From: Cutaneotrichosporon cavernicola
Taxonomy: Eukaryota > Basidiomycota > Tremellomycetes > Trichosporonales > Trichosporonaceae
Assembly (NCBI RefSeq): GCF_030864355.1
Contig: NC_083397.1
Location: 2,728,001-2,792,000 of the forward strand
Direction: 5' to 3'
DNA length: 64,000 nt
In this document: in pieces, positions 34,178 through 50,269 of the stretch
Layout of the letters: each line of letters begins with the position of its first letter
How positions within the stretch are numbered: the stretch's first letter is position 1
Notes under the pieces: generated by a model
Told to the model about the DNA's origin: nothing
Databases searched by the model: none
What the model saw: only the letters and a program-made list of their open reading frames with translations
Translations under genes and position numbers: made by a program

Positions 34178-34793
34178 ATGGGCCACTGGTGGAGTACAGT
34201 ATGTGTTGGTGCGAGCTGGCTGACCTTAGGAGCATACAAGCTCTCTCGTCCCCGCCGAGAATGTGGGTTCGGGGGCGAACAGCGACTGGGACGACGGCGC
34301 GACCGCGACCGTCCTTTCCTCGAACCATACTGGGGAGAGCTGGTATCGAGTCAGCGACAATGGCGAGATTGATGCGCGCGGAGAAATGGAGGACGGTGGC
34401 GGTGGCAAGCGCAGTGGGCGATGCGAGGCGAGCGGCCAGCCCAAGTCCGATCCCACCATTTGGCGCCGACGCCGGGGATTCTCACAAGCCGCGATGACGC
34501 CCATAATCGCGCCGACCTCTCCCATCCTGGGAGCATCCTTCTACCCTCCTTCAGAAGAGGATGGCTGTATGGAACACGAACCAAGTGCATCCATACCAGT
34601 CCACCGCTTCACTTTCGGTGGCGTGGATGCGGAACGTCCCCCCCGACCGCGGCAGACTTCGTTGCCGGCGAATGTGGCGATTGGCGGGGTGCCAATGGAA
34701 CGTTCGCAAGCTATGCGGGGACGACCGCGCAATCCGTCTTTTGTTCGTAGAGTCGGAGAGGAGGTGGGTGGGCGCAAAGGACTAGACGAGTAA
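34178..34793 (+). CDS. Hypothetical protein, two exons
   Basis: About 194 residues if spliced 34178-34198 and 34230-34793. The 21-nt first exon (MGHWWST) is joined by a 31-bp intron (GTATGT donor, GCTGAC branch, CTTAG acceptor). Gly/Asp/Arg-rich and probably disordered in the first ~90 residues; a moderately hydrophobic stretch (MTPIIAPTSPILGASFYPP) and a C-terminal FVRRVGEEVGGRKG follow. No family recognised. Support comes from the TATA box, the leader and the splice signals typical of this genome. The alternative is a chance frame in GC-rich DNA. Confidence 0.42.
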
Positions 34794-35024
34794 AGGAGTA
34801 GACTGCGACTGCATGTGTTCTACAAATAGTTGTAGTCATATCCATGTTGTACCATTATGTGCCACCAGATGAAATCAGGCGCGCGACTAACGGAGTTTGT
34901 CCAATCTCCGTTTCACCTCCCCTTGTCAAGGACATGGCCATTTCACCAACATTGCCGGCGACATCTCATCTTGCATTTCCGTCTTCTTGTCTGAAACTCA
35001 CTCACCCTCGCTCACATTCACGCA

Positions 35025-36135
35025 ATGGAAAAGTTCTCCAAGTGGAGGGTACGTCCTCCCGCTTCTAATCTGACCCCAGGACCCGTCGACGGGCATCCAG
35101 CCCTTCCTTCCCCTCGCCTCCCCCTCGTCGCCGCTCAAGATCGTCCTCTTCCCCCTCTCCCTCATCATCGGCCTAGCACGCTCGATCCTCCTCTTCGCCC
35201 TACTCCTAATTTACGTCCTCGCCGGCTCACTCCCCCTCATCTCCAGCATCGTCACGTACCTCTGTGCGCGCGGTGCGCTAGCCGTCTTGGGATGGTACTG
35301 GATCGACACGGAGACGACTTCTGCAAAGAAGAAGAAGGGTACGGCGTATACTCCCCCTCCCCCAGGGCGTGGAGACTTGATTATCGCAAACTGGACGGGA
35401 TGGGTCGACGTCCTCGTCCTCGGGTATCTGCACAACCCCGTCTTTCTGCTGCCGGTCTTTACGTCTGCTCCTCAGCGCGAACAGGGGTTCGGGCGCGCAA
35501 CGGGGACCGGAAGTGCCAACATCCTCGCTCCGTCTGGGCCGGCCCCTCCTTGTGCCGGGTACGTCGCCATCTCACCCCTCGCTCTTATGGCTCGCGCCGG
35601 CACTCTTCCCCCTCTTCTCACCGAGGTTGATGCGGATAAGGTGTATCCCACCCTCGCCGCCGCGAGGCGCTCTATCTCCTCAACAGTCGTCCTCTTTCCA
35701 GAGGGGACGACGAGTAATGGGCGCGCGGTGCTGCGTTTCGGCGAGGGTGTGCTCGCCGAGGATGTAAGCGAGGGCGGCGTCGTCTGGGTCAAATTCGTAC
35801 GGCATGCCCCTCCAAGCGCTCTGCTGCCAGGCGCTACCTGCTCCCTTCCCCGCGCTGGGGCACATTTTTGCAGCGTGCTGTTCACGCCGCCAATCCCGCG
35901 CGCTGCGGCGGTCCGGACACTGCATCCCACCAACTCGCCTAGTGCGCCGACGTTCATGCCTTCCGAGGTCCTCGCCGCGCAGCCTGGTGGCCTTGGAGCC
36001 GTGAAGGCTGGCACGGAGTGGCGCGACGCGTGCGCGATCGTGCTTGCTGAGACGGGGCGGGTGCGGCGCGTGCCTGGTATGGGGTGGGTCGAGAAAGCGA
36101 GCTTCTTAGACTACTACGCGCGGTCGCGGCGATAG
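35025..36135 (+). CDS. Loa1/Vps66-like lysophosphatidic acid acyltransferase family protein
   Basis: About 359 residues. Exons 35025-35048 (24 nt, MEKFSKWR) and 35080-36135. Two membrane segments lie near residues 25-75 (LKIVLFPLSLIIGLARSILL and following). The acyltransferase domain follows: DLIIANWTGWVDVLVL at the position of motif I, the block III-type VVLFPEGTTSNGRAVLRF, and a C-terminal part with FLDYYARSRR. FPEGTTSNG is close to yeast Loa1 (Vps66), which acylates lysophosphatidic acid at the ER and lipid droplets. Motif I is normally N-H-x4-D; here the His position is Trp (NWTGWVD), so activity or mechanism may differ. Ends 115 bp from the convergent MPK1 gene. Confidence 0.8.
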
Positions 36136-36250
36136 CGGTGGGTGGAGATCTCGTGCAATCATCGCCATGCCACATGCCATGTCCTATGTACAATCTGCAT
36201 CACGGCCGGTCTATGCTGTTTCTCAATCTATCACAGTTTATCGTTGACAC

Positions 36251-38033
<1,783 letters not shown>

Positions 38034-38745
38034 GATGTAAGAGTGATTGATGTGAGAAGAAGAGAGACAAAGATCAAGTGAGAGTGGTGGCCAAGGCCGG
38101 TATTTGAGGTGGAACAGGGGAACCGAGCAACATAGGGAATGAGGGACCCCAATGACCCTCAATCTTCATATTCTGACGCCTCTTACGTTCTTGTCTAGTC
38201 ACGAGCTTGACCACATGCTGGGTGCCACAAACTACTATTTGACTGCATGACTGATCTAGAAAAATAAATAGGGACATGAAAATAGTCTGGAGCATCCAAG
38301 TTGTTTGGAATGACAGATGGTAATGCAAACTACTAAGCTACTAACTAGAGTAACTAGAGGGCCATATAGAGGGACGGAAACGAGAGAATGACAAAGTTGA
38401 GCAGTGGAGTAAATAGCACCGCTTAGAACACCGCAAATCGCACACCGCACAGCTTAACCCCTTTACACCTTTACAACCCTAACCCTTCCCTCCCCTGGCC
38501 CTGGCCCGACAAGTCTGAAACAAAACATACAAGACCACCCACAGTCGCTATCAGCTTTCCCACGGTGTATCATCATAGTGTTTTGCCACCGAGTTACTTG
38601 TGCCTGGTCAGACTCGATAATGGTGGTCATGACCTCCACTTTGAATTTACTCCCGCTACACCTTGGCTGCTTGCTCAGAATTCTCCCAAAGAACTACCAA
38701 CACTCTAAAGTCCCACTCTAATCACCCTCCAACAACAACAACGGC
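38034..38745. promoter_or_regulatory. Divergent promoter region between MPK1 and RPC2
   Basis: 712 bp between two start codons facing away from each other. A/T-rich in 38160-38420 relative to the flanks, then C/A-rich leader (38450-38745). No site can be named confidently and no open frame resembles a gene. Confidence 0.55.
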
Positions 38746-41700
38746 ATGGCTCCACCACCTGCAGCATCCGGCCCATCACGGACAGTGAAGCGGCCAGCTC
38801 CGGGCGCTGCTGGCCGTCCCGCTGCCAAACCCCGGCCCTCCATCACCCCAGCCCCTGCCAGTGGTTCAAAGGCCGCCTCCACCGCGCCTGGCACTGGCAC
38901 TGGCGCTGGCGTGCGGAAAGGCAAGATGCCTGTTCGGGGACCAAAGGCTCAGGCCCAGTCTAACCTTCAAGAAGGAGAGGAGGAGTGGGCCGAGCTCATG
39001 CGCAAGACCCATGGTCCAAAGGGTGCGGACTGGTACGCCAAGGGTATGAAGACTGTCGAGGTGAGTCTCTCAGTCGGTAGCGGGGGAAGGAGAAGAGTTG
39101 GACCAAGGAAGGGCAGATTGGCTAACACGCAGGACAAGTGGGAGCTGCTCCCGGCCTTCCTCAAGGTCAAGGGTCTCGTTAAGCAGCACCTCGACTCGTT
39201 CAACTACTTTGTTCACACCGACATCAAGGCTATCCTACACGCCAACTCGCTGGTGCAGTCAGATGCCAACCCTCGCTACTACATCAAATACACCGACATC
39301 CGTATCGGTCGCCCACTACGCAAGGAGGTCGGCGCGGTCAACCAGCGACTAACCCCTATGGAATGCCGTCTTACCGACAATACGTATTCGGGCGGTATCT
39401 ACGTCGACATTGAGTACACGCACGAGGACAAGATCCGCAAGCAGCAGGGCATTCACATTGGCCAGCTGCCGATCATGCTGCGCTCCGACTTGTGTCACCT
39501 CGCAAGCAAGGGGGAAGCTGAGCTTGCGCGCATGGGCGAGTGCCCGCTCGACCCAGGTGGCTACTTTGTGGTCAAGGGCACGGAGAAAGTCATTCTGGTG
39601 CAAGAGCAACTGAGCAAAAACCGTATCATCGTCATGGCGGACCCGAAGAAGGACGTTGTCACGGCTGAAGTAACCTCGTCGACCCACGACCGTGTCGTCA
39701 AAACATATGTCACGACGGCCAAGAAGTGTATCTACTTGCGACACAACTCGTTCCGCGACCCTATCCCGATTGTCATCGCCCTCAAGGCCATGGGCCTGAC
39801 GAGCGACAAGGAGATTCTCCAGATGACATGTGGCTCGGACGAGCGGTACCAGGAGGCGTTCGGTGTATCTCTGGAGGAGGCGACTAGGTGAGCTCCGCGA
39901 CCTAATTGAGCTGACACCAGGCTGAAGATCTTGACGAAGCGCCAGGCGCTGGAGTGGATTGGTCAGCGCGTGTCGCCAAACCAGGACAAGGACGACCGCA
40001 CGGCTGGACAAAAGCTCACCCTCGCGGACGTTGCGCAGCAGGCGCTTGCTACAATGGTCCTTGGTCACGTTCCGGTTAGCAACATGAACTTTAGGCCAAA
40101 GTCGATCTACCTGAGCACCATGACGCGCCGTGTCCTCATGGCCATGGTCGACCCTCACATGGTCGACGACCGTGACTACGTTGGTAACAAGCGTCTCGAG
40201 TTGGCCGGCCAGCTGCTCTCGCTCCTGTTTGAGGACTCCTTCAAGACGTTCAACTCGGACCTGAAGAAGCGCATGGACAAGATCTTGGAGAAGAAATCGC
40301 GCGCAGGGCCGTTCGACGCGTCGTCGCTTGTGCGCGTGGGCGGCAGCGACATTATCACGTCGGCTTTCGTGCGTTCCATCTCTACTGGTAACTGGTCGTT
40401 GAAGCGTTTCCATGTCGAGCGCGCAGGTGTCACCCATGTCCTGTCGCGGTTGTCGTTCATCGCCGCACTCGGCATGATGACGCGTATCACGTCGCAGTTC
40501 GAGAAGACCCGCAAGGTCTCCGGCCCACGTGCATTGCAGCCCTCACAGTGGGGCATGTTATGTACGTCCGACACACCCGAAGGAGAAGCCTGTGGTCTGG
40601 TCAAGAACCTCGCGCTCATGACCCACATCACCACCGATACGCCGGAGGACCCGCTCATCAAGCTCGCGTTCATGCTCGGCGTCGAGGATATCAATCTTAT
40701 GACCGGCAACGAGCTGTACACACCAGGCGTACACCTCGTCCAGGTCAACGGTACCCTTATCGGTGTCACCTCGTTGCCGAAGCGCTTCGTCCAGACCTTC
40801 CGCAGACTGCGCCGAGCCGGCCGCACATCCGAGTTCGTGTCGATTTTCATCAACACCCACCAGCGCGTCATCTACATCGCGTCTGACGGTGGCCGTATCT
40901 GTCGTCCCCTCATCATTGTGGAGAACGCCCATCCAAAGGTCACGCAGGAGCACATGCAACTCCTCAAGGAGGGCAAGGTTACATTCGACCACTTCCTGCG
41001 CTCCGGTCTCGTCGAGTACCTGGACGTCAACGAGGAGAACGACTCGTACATGGCCTGTTACGAGCACGAGATCACCGAAGACACAACCCACCTCGAGATC
41101 GAGCCATTCACCATCCTCGGCGCTGTCGCCGGCCTTATTCCCTACCCCCACCACAACCAGTCGCCGCGTAACACTTATCAGTGCGCCATGGGCAAGCAGG
41201 CGATCGGAGCGATCGCATACAACCAGCTCAACCGCATCGACACTCTCCTCTACCTCATGACATACCCGCAGCAGCCGATGGTCAAGACCAAGACGATTGA
41301 GCTCGTCGGTTACGACAAGCTTCCCGCCGGCCAGAACGCGACTGTCGCTGTCATGTCGTACTCTGGCTACGATATTGAGGACGCGCTCATTGTCAACCGT
41401 GCGTCTGCGGACCGCGGCTTCGGGCGTTGCCACGTCCTAAAGAAGCAGACTATCCCCCTCAGGTCGTTCCCGAACGGTACTTCGGAGCGCCTGGCACTGC
41501 CACCGGCTGAGATGCGCCCAGACAGCCACGGCTGGTTAGACAACGATGGCCTCGTCGCGCCCGGCGCGGTCGTGGCACAGGGTGACATCCTCGCGGCGCG
41601 TGAGACACCGCTTGACACCCGTGGTGCCGGTGGACCAGGGGCCACGTTCAAGCCGTCGCCTGTCGTGTACAAGCTGCCCGAATCCGCGCTTATCGACAAG

Positions 41701-42495
41701 GTCATGGTGACGGACACAGAGGACGGCAACCAGCTCATCAAGATTCTCACGCGCCAGACGCGTCGGCCAGAACTCGGTGACAAGTTCTCGTCGCGCCACG
41801 GACAGAAGGGTGTGTGCGGCCTCATCGTGCCGCAACAGGACATGCCGTTCAACGACCTCGGCATCTCACCGGACATTATCATGAACCCTCACGGTTTCCC
41901 GTCGCGTATGACGGTCGGCAAGATGATCGAGCTGCTGAGCGGCAAGGCAGGCGTGCTCTCAGGCAAGCTGCAGTACGGTACGGCGTTCGGTGGTTCCAAG
42001 GTTGTCGACATGAGCGAGATCCTCGTCGACAAGGGCTTCAGCTACGCGGGCAAGGACATGTTGCAGTCTGGCATCACGGGCGAGCCGCTCGAATGTTACG
42101 TCTACTTCGGCCCGATCTACTACCAGAAGCTCAAGCACATGGTCATGGACAAGATGCACGCGCGTCCGACGGGTCCGCGCGCCAACCTGACCCGCCAGCC
42201 GACCGAAGGTCGTTCCAAGGACGGTGGTCTGCGTTTGGGAGAGATGGAGCGTGACTGCCTGATCGGCTACGGAGCGACGCAGCTCCTTCTCGAGCGCCTC
42301 ATGATCTCGTCGGACGCATTCGACGCGCAGGTCTGCGAGGCGTGCGGCATGCTCGCCTACTCGGGCTGGTGTAAGGGATGTGCGAGTTCCAAGGCAGTGG
42401 TGAAGATCACCATGCCGTACGCGGCCAAGCTCCTCATCCAGGAGCTGCTGGGCATGAACATCCTCCCGAAGCTCATGATGGAGGACACGGTGTAG
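38746..42495 (+). CDS. RPC2: DNA-directed RNA polymerase III subunit RPC2 (second-largest subunit)
   Basis: About 1214 residues. Exons 38746-39060, 39133-39887, 39921-42495; phases close. The start of the conserved region, [25 protein letters not shown], is specific to the Pol III beta-like subunit. Further landmarks: [14 protein letters not shown] (fork region), [49 protein letters not shown] with [26 protein letters not shown] (hybrid-binding and active-site wall), and the C-terminal clamp zinc site [16 protein letters not shown]. It forms one side of the active centre that makes tRNA, 5S rRNA and U6 in the nucleus. An extra ~70-residue Ala/Pro/Gly-rich N-terminal extension is present relative to yeast Ret1. 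Several long minus-strand frames inside are codon-bias shadows. Confidence 0.96.
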
Positions 42496-42715
42496 AGTAT
42501 CATTATCATAGGAGCATACGAGTGTACATTGCATGCATAGTTGGCACGATTTACTATCCGCTCCGACCTGGTCGGCATTCCGTGCTCACCGGACATCAAC
42601 CTCGGCAACCTCCACCTCCGCCAACTGCCCACCTCTCATCCAGTATGCGTCTCACCATAAGTAGTTTGGGCTACCTCACGCGCGTCTCTCACTCACTTGA
42701 CTACTACAGACAGCC

Positions 42716-43747
42716 ATGAGCAAGGAGTATACCGTCTTCGGCCTGGCTGCGCGCTCGTGCGGGCCCAATGTCTCGTCATTTGTGCACATTACGATGAGCG
42801 ACATGGCGTGAGTGTCTGGCGGGATGGGGTAGGCAGATGAGGCGGAGGGACAGAGGGGGATGAGGAGGACAGGCTGCAGAAGAGGAAGGAGGGGGGGAGG
42901 TGGCAGCTATCAGTCCAAGCACACATCCCATCCCGTCTTCTCGGGGCGTGCAACCTGTGGCTGTGCGGCTCCATTAAACGTTATGGAAGACTCGCATACT
43001 CCTCTCTTGACCACAAGCGTCCTCGGCCCGATCTCCACCCGCATACCCTCTACTCTCGTACGCTGACACCAGCATCCTCGGGCTCCACTACAACGTCGTA
43101 CCCCTAACCTTTCCCATCATCCGCGGTCGCCTCGCCCAAGAGACGGGCAACGATCAAGTAACAGTCCCCACGCTGATCACCGAGGACGGTTTTGTGACCG
43201 ACTCATGGGCCATTGCGCAGTGGGTGAGCTCTCCAAGCCAGTCCTATGCTTTGTCTAACCCAAGCTGGAGAAACACCACGGCACCCCATCCCGCACCCTC
43301 TTCCCAAACGGCATCGACCGCTCCACTGATGAATGGATGCAGACCCGTCTCGCACCCGCCATGCGGCCTCTCTTCCGCCCCGGTTTCTGGGCCATGCAAG
43401 ACGGCGCCAGTCGTAACTACTTCCTCAGCACAAAGTATATGGGCGACAACGTTGCTCTCGAGAAAGACATTAGCAATATCCTCGATCCCGTGACGGCGTC
43501 CAAGATCTCCGCCTCAGTGCGTAAAGTGTTGAGCGAGTTCGAGAACAAGTTGGGCGAGAAGGAGGGCGTGTTCGTCAATGGAGACAAGCCGAGCCATGCC
43601 GATAGCGCTGTTTTCGGGTGGTACCTCTCTGGACAGGTTAGTCCGGGGCCAAACTACGATGCTTGGGTTAATAGTGGGAATCCCCGGGTGAGGAAGTGGG
43701 TCGCAGCGATGGAGGAGGTTACGCGGATCGTGCCGGGGTACCAGTAG
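42716..43747 (+). CDS. Glutathione S-transferase-like protein
   Basis: About 241 residues. Exons 42716-42807, 43073-43223, 43265-43747; phases close. N-terminal thioredoxin-like fold: MSKEYTVFGLAARSCGPNVSSF (strand 1 and first helix, with a Ser-Cys pair), GLHYNVVPLTFP, then VTVPTLITEDGFVTDSWAIAQW, containing the cis-Pro (VPTL) and the glutathione-binding D-S step. The C-terminal helical domain has GDKPSHADSAVFGWYL, the conserved N-capping/hydrophobic staple region (S-x-x-D). It matches the fungal GST-like group that includes UstS-type proteins; substrate unknown. It starts 220 bp after RPC2. Intron 1 is long (265 bp). Confidence 0.85.
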
Positions 43748-45254
43748 ATGGGGATGCAATATGTACGCAGACTCTGACGCTACCTCTTGTGGCCGAGCGG
43801 CGCTCAATGTCTGATTTTCGAGCCATGTCAGAAACCATCAGAGCGGCCACGACGTGTTGGCTGGCCACCGAGTAGGTAGAGTCTGACGCTGTCGGGATGG
43901 GGAGTGGGTGATCCAGCGCCTGTCTGGCCAAAACCGAGCCCTTGGTTGCGAGCAAGGAGCTCTGTATCGCTCATGCACAGCCAGACTAGACTGTATTTGT
44001 GTTGTTGACTCGAGTGCTCACATCAACTTGACCCTACATCCAAGGGTGGAGGGTACATCCCTCGCTGTCGGCTATCTCGCCCATCCTCGCCACCCGCCAC
44101 TTCGCCTGCTCGTCTGACCTCGCCTGTCCCTGCCCCGACGGCCTTGTTTCTTCCGGAGAAATCAAAGAGCAGGCCCGTGCGATTGCTGAATATGCGAGAG
44201 GAGCCGGGTATGTAGATGTAGGGAGACGGCCGGGTATGTCAAGGCCGCGCAGGTGGCGTCCGAGAAGGACCTCCTGGATTCATTTTTTATCGTTGATTAG
44301 ATAGATGACGGGTATGGTGTGCCGGTAGCTATGGACAGACTTGTGTATGATGTGGTTCCGTGTCTCCACTCGGTACCCATTTTGCAGATTCAATCGGGCT
44401 TGCGTAGATGTACGTTATGTCAGGAGCGGACGAGGACGGCGCGAATGCAACCGCACTCGCACTCGTCAATCGTCAAGTGTTCCCGAGATCTTGATGACAA
44501 TATGACAACCGACTTTGTCCGTTTCAGTGGGCGTCCAAGCTCGATGGCTCGCATTCCAGATTGCACGCCATTCCGCTCGGCTCTTGGAGTGTCAACCCGC
44601 CCGCCATGGCTAGGCCGTGGCGCAAACTCCCCAATGGACGCCATGTACCGAGCCCTACTGAGCCTACTGAGTGACAGTCAGCTCCTAGATGTGGTTCAAG
44701 TTGGCGCTGGCTTTGGCTATGGTATGGTATGGTATGGTATGGTATGGAATGTCGCACGTATCTAGCCTCGATCGCCATCGCGTCCACGTCGCCAGTGCCG
44801 CGTGCCTGCGGCAGTTGCTTAGCGCCCTAGTTGAGCGGTTGCAAGCGCACATTTGGGGACATATGTTATCGAATTATCGGCGCCTACTGTGCGGAGTGGG
44901 GTCCGCGCATACATCATGCGGCGGCGATCAAGATTGTCGGTGACTTTATCTGCAAGTTGGCCAGAGGAATGTGAGATGAGATGAGATGAGAATGCAGATG
45001 GGACACGTGATCTATGAGGTATTGGGAACTGAGAGAGAGAGCGTTTCCTTGTTGCTGATAGCAGTGGCCGCTCGCAGACGTCTTCTCGCCCAGCCACCTC
45101 GCAGAGACTTGAGCTCGTATTGATGAAACTCTTGACATAGATCTAACAGGCGATTACGCATAGTACACCCAAACACATGCTACTCCCACGCTGCACTGTC
45201 CTCGCCGGCCCGCACCATTTTGATGTTGCACAACATGTCGAACGAACCCACGAT
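43748..45254. other. Intergenic with short tandem repeats; no supported gene
   Basis: About 1.5 kb without a convincing reading frame. Holds a (TATGG)6 array (44718-44747) and a GATGA run (44973-44990). Confidence 0.55.
44718..44747 (+). repeat. (TATGG)6 pentanucleotide repeat
   Basis: Six perfect tandem copies of TATGG in otherwise unremarkable intergenic DNA; a simple microsatellite. Confidence 0.97.
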
Positions 45255-47546
<2,292 letters not shown>

Positions 47547-49788
47547 TGTTGCGATGGTGAAGAGTAAGGAGGAGGAGGAGGATGAGGAGGAGGAGTGGGC
47601 AGTTGTAAGATGAGGTGGGGTTGGGAGGGAAGATGACGAGTTGGGTGGGGGGCTGCGTCAAGTGGAGCTGATCTATTTCTTCTATTGCGGATCGGGATAG
47701 AGTGGGTGGGTTGTGGGGGGTGTATTATAATTCTGGTTGGATTTGAGTTGGAGTAGGCGGGGCCGGTCACCTCCGGCCACCACCCGGCCACTACCAGGAA
47801 TAGTTCGAAATACTCACCGGAGATGTGAGATGCGGCAAAGTTGATACGAGTGTTGCGAGCAATGTGTGAGATGATGGGAGACGAATGGTAGGCAGTGAAG
47901 CGCAGTGAGGGAGTGGCGCGAGAGAGGATGAGCATGAGGGGCCAGATGGTGTGATGGGTTGATGTCTTATATACAAAGATGAGGGTGGGGTGCGATAGAT
48001 ACGAAAGAGTCTGAGCAGAAGGGAGAGGTGTGTGCGGATGGGGGGGAGGTGGGGGTGGGGACGTGAGTGGAGTGGGTATGTGATGGAGCAAGGGGAGTGG
48101 TGAGTCGTCCTCCTAATCCAGGCAATCTAATTCCCGCTGGGTTCATGCCTTCCCCTTCCCCCCTTTGACCCGACTATAGCGGCTAATGCCCACTAATATT
48201 ACCATACAACAACTGAGAGAGATTTGAGTGGCGCACCAACACACACTTTACAGGAAATCGGATGACTCGAATACCTCTTTTCAGGCACGGATCAGCCAAA
48301 CTACATCTCGCCAACACACCCCTGTAAACATTTTACGCGACTTGAATCACACAAGCCTGTAGCTACATCAATTCACCCTACATTCATAAAATTCACACTG
48401 GTCGTAGATGTACATCTTGTCTACTACTATCTCTCTCCGCATACTTCTAACTGTATGCATTGGTGAGATTTCAACGTCTGAATGTAAAGGTGTATCATTA
48501 CATGACGCCTCCAACCTCCACTTTGCCTCCACTTTTCCCCAAGACCCCAAGATGATTGGTCTGTTGATGTGTAATTGAAAGGAAGCGAGGTATTGAACCG
48601 CGTCTACAACAATATTACACACATCTAAAGACGCTTGGATCCGACCCCGACATTTTCCGAGGTTTTGAAACTGATGGTTTGTCCCTTTTCAAAGCTCGTC
48701 ACTTGACGCTTGCGCACCTTTGTTGGATGCTCGCAATCGATTCGAGCGGGTACACCTAGCCGCACCGTACTTCCCCGGACATTGCGCGCGTCGCCCTCAG
48801 TCATCGTCGCACTGCGCGCCCCAATCTCTAGTTGGTAGCTTGGGCGTTCAGAATCAGAAATCCCTATACCCCTGTCCCTGATTAGCCTGATGGCTACAGC
48901 TGACTGACTCTGTCGTGCACCCGCCCACCGCGCCACCGCCTACAACAAAGTAGCCGAGCATCCAAATGCCCAGGATACAACCCCCCCCCCCGCGTTCGAT
49001 CGACTCGATATGATCCTTTCTCAATCCCATCAAGGTCCGCGGGTATTCACGTCTCCGCCTCACCGCCTACAACCCTATCCTCCTAACCGGCGCACCCAGC
49101 GTTCACAACGCCCCAACCCGCTTCATCACCATCAATCCTCATGTCAATGTTATTCTTCGCTTTCTGTCCCCAAGACAAAATATCCCCACACCTGGGGTAG
49201 ACGTGGGCTCAAAGTAGATTCGGCCAACTCCGGCCCGCCCCGCACGGCACGGAGATAAGCACACGGGTGCATGCGGGGTCAGTTCGAAAACACCACTAGT
49301 TCTAGATCGAATATGACTTTGGTTCGAAATAGCGTTTCGAATCGCGGTGGTACCAGTCCGCTCACAAGATTGCCAGCCGCTGACTGCTATGGATGCACCA
49401 TGTGCGTCAGGCAATCTGTATGCATTATTCATCGTCGCATCGTCGCATTGTCACGTCGTCGCATCTCTTGGTACGATTTCTTCTGATGGTGCGGATTTCT
49501 CAGCGCCCAGACTGCTATCTCATCCCGCTCCGACCCGGTTACGACTACGACCTGCCGGTTACTGTTGAGCGCCTTTCAAAAAATACCCCCAAGTTGCCTG
49601 TAACCGGAAAATGTTTAAACTGTGATCGCATGTCAGTGGCCTGGGAAAAGGAACGCGTTTGTGATCCGGTGATCTAACAATCTCGATCAACTACCGCTTG
49701 GCATCATTTCCGAACACATCATCCCGCCGGCTACAGCTACCGTGCGGAATGTTGTTGGCTCATGTACTCAACAACTGCCGGGTACTGT

Positions 49789-49837
49789 TGTAACCTGTAA
49801 CCTGTAACCTGTCACCCGTAACCCGTAAACTGTCAAC
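49789..49837 (+). repeat. Seven-unit 7-bp tandem array (TGTAACC type)
   Basis: Units TGTAACC x3, then TGTCACC, CGTAACC, CGTAAAC and TGTCAAC: decay increases toward the right-hand end. It does not match the TTAGGG-type telomere unit. Confidence 0.93.
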
Positions 49838-49908
49838 TTGCTCATATGACACAATCTCTCCTGTCATCATCAAGTGCAAGTGGCTTGCGTGAGAATGGTA
49901 ATGCTCCT

Positions 49909-50024
49909 CTTGGCGCTTGATGAACCGGCCGCTAGCAGAGGAATGCTCCATGCTCCGTGCTCGCACGATGTCAGCTCCTCAGACGAATGCTCCATGCTCC
50001 GCTTGGGGCTCGATGAGCCGGCCG
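49909..50024 (+). repeat. Shuffled direct duplication of two modules
   Basis: Module A (23 bp, CTTGGCGCTTGATGAACCGG then CCG) at 49909-49931 recurs with 3 changes at 50002-50024. Module B (GAATGCTCCATGCTCCG, 17 bp) at 49941-49957 recurs exactly at 49985-50001. All copies are in the same orientation, but the order is A-B then B-A. Confidence 0.93.
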
Positions 50025-50205
50025 GCTTGGCTAGCACAGCACATCAAGAGCAGAGAGCAGTAGACCCCTCGCACTTCAAGTTCTAGCCTGCTTCTCGTCC
50101 ACGAGCCAGCGAGGTCCGGGTGGGCTGGCGTCAGGTCTCAAAATTGTACGTCTGCCATGACCGTGGGTCATATCAATCCGAGCCGGAGGTGAAAATGGGT
50201 AGAAG

Positions 50206-50269
50206 TCGCCAGGTCGCCAGGTCGCCAGGTCGCCAGGCTGCCCGGTTGCCCGGTTGCCAGGTTGTAAGG
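50206..50269 (+). repeat. Eight-unit 8-bp tandem array (TCGCCAGG type)
   Basis: TCGCCAGG x4, then CTGCCCGG, TTGCCCGG, TTGCCAGG and TTGTAAGG, diverging left to right. It lies in the gene-free block about 370 bp from the 7-bp array. Confidence 0.95.

Noticed and set aside
39349..41433. Long minus-strand open frames (up to 362 codons) inside RPC2
   Set aside because: They mirror the strong codon bias of the plus-strand gene, lack splice and start context, and resemble nothing; the plus strand is unambiguously RPC2.
48580..48610. Possible tRNA T-arm (GGTTCAATACC) on the minus strand
   Set aside because: No matching acceptor, D or anticodon stems can be built around it.
49789..49837. Telomere-like array
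   Set aside because: The 7-bp unit TGTAACC (reverse GGTTACA) is not a TTAGGG-type unit, and genes continue on both sides.
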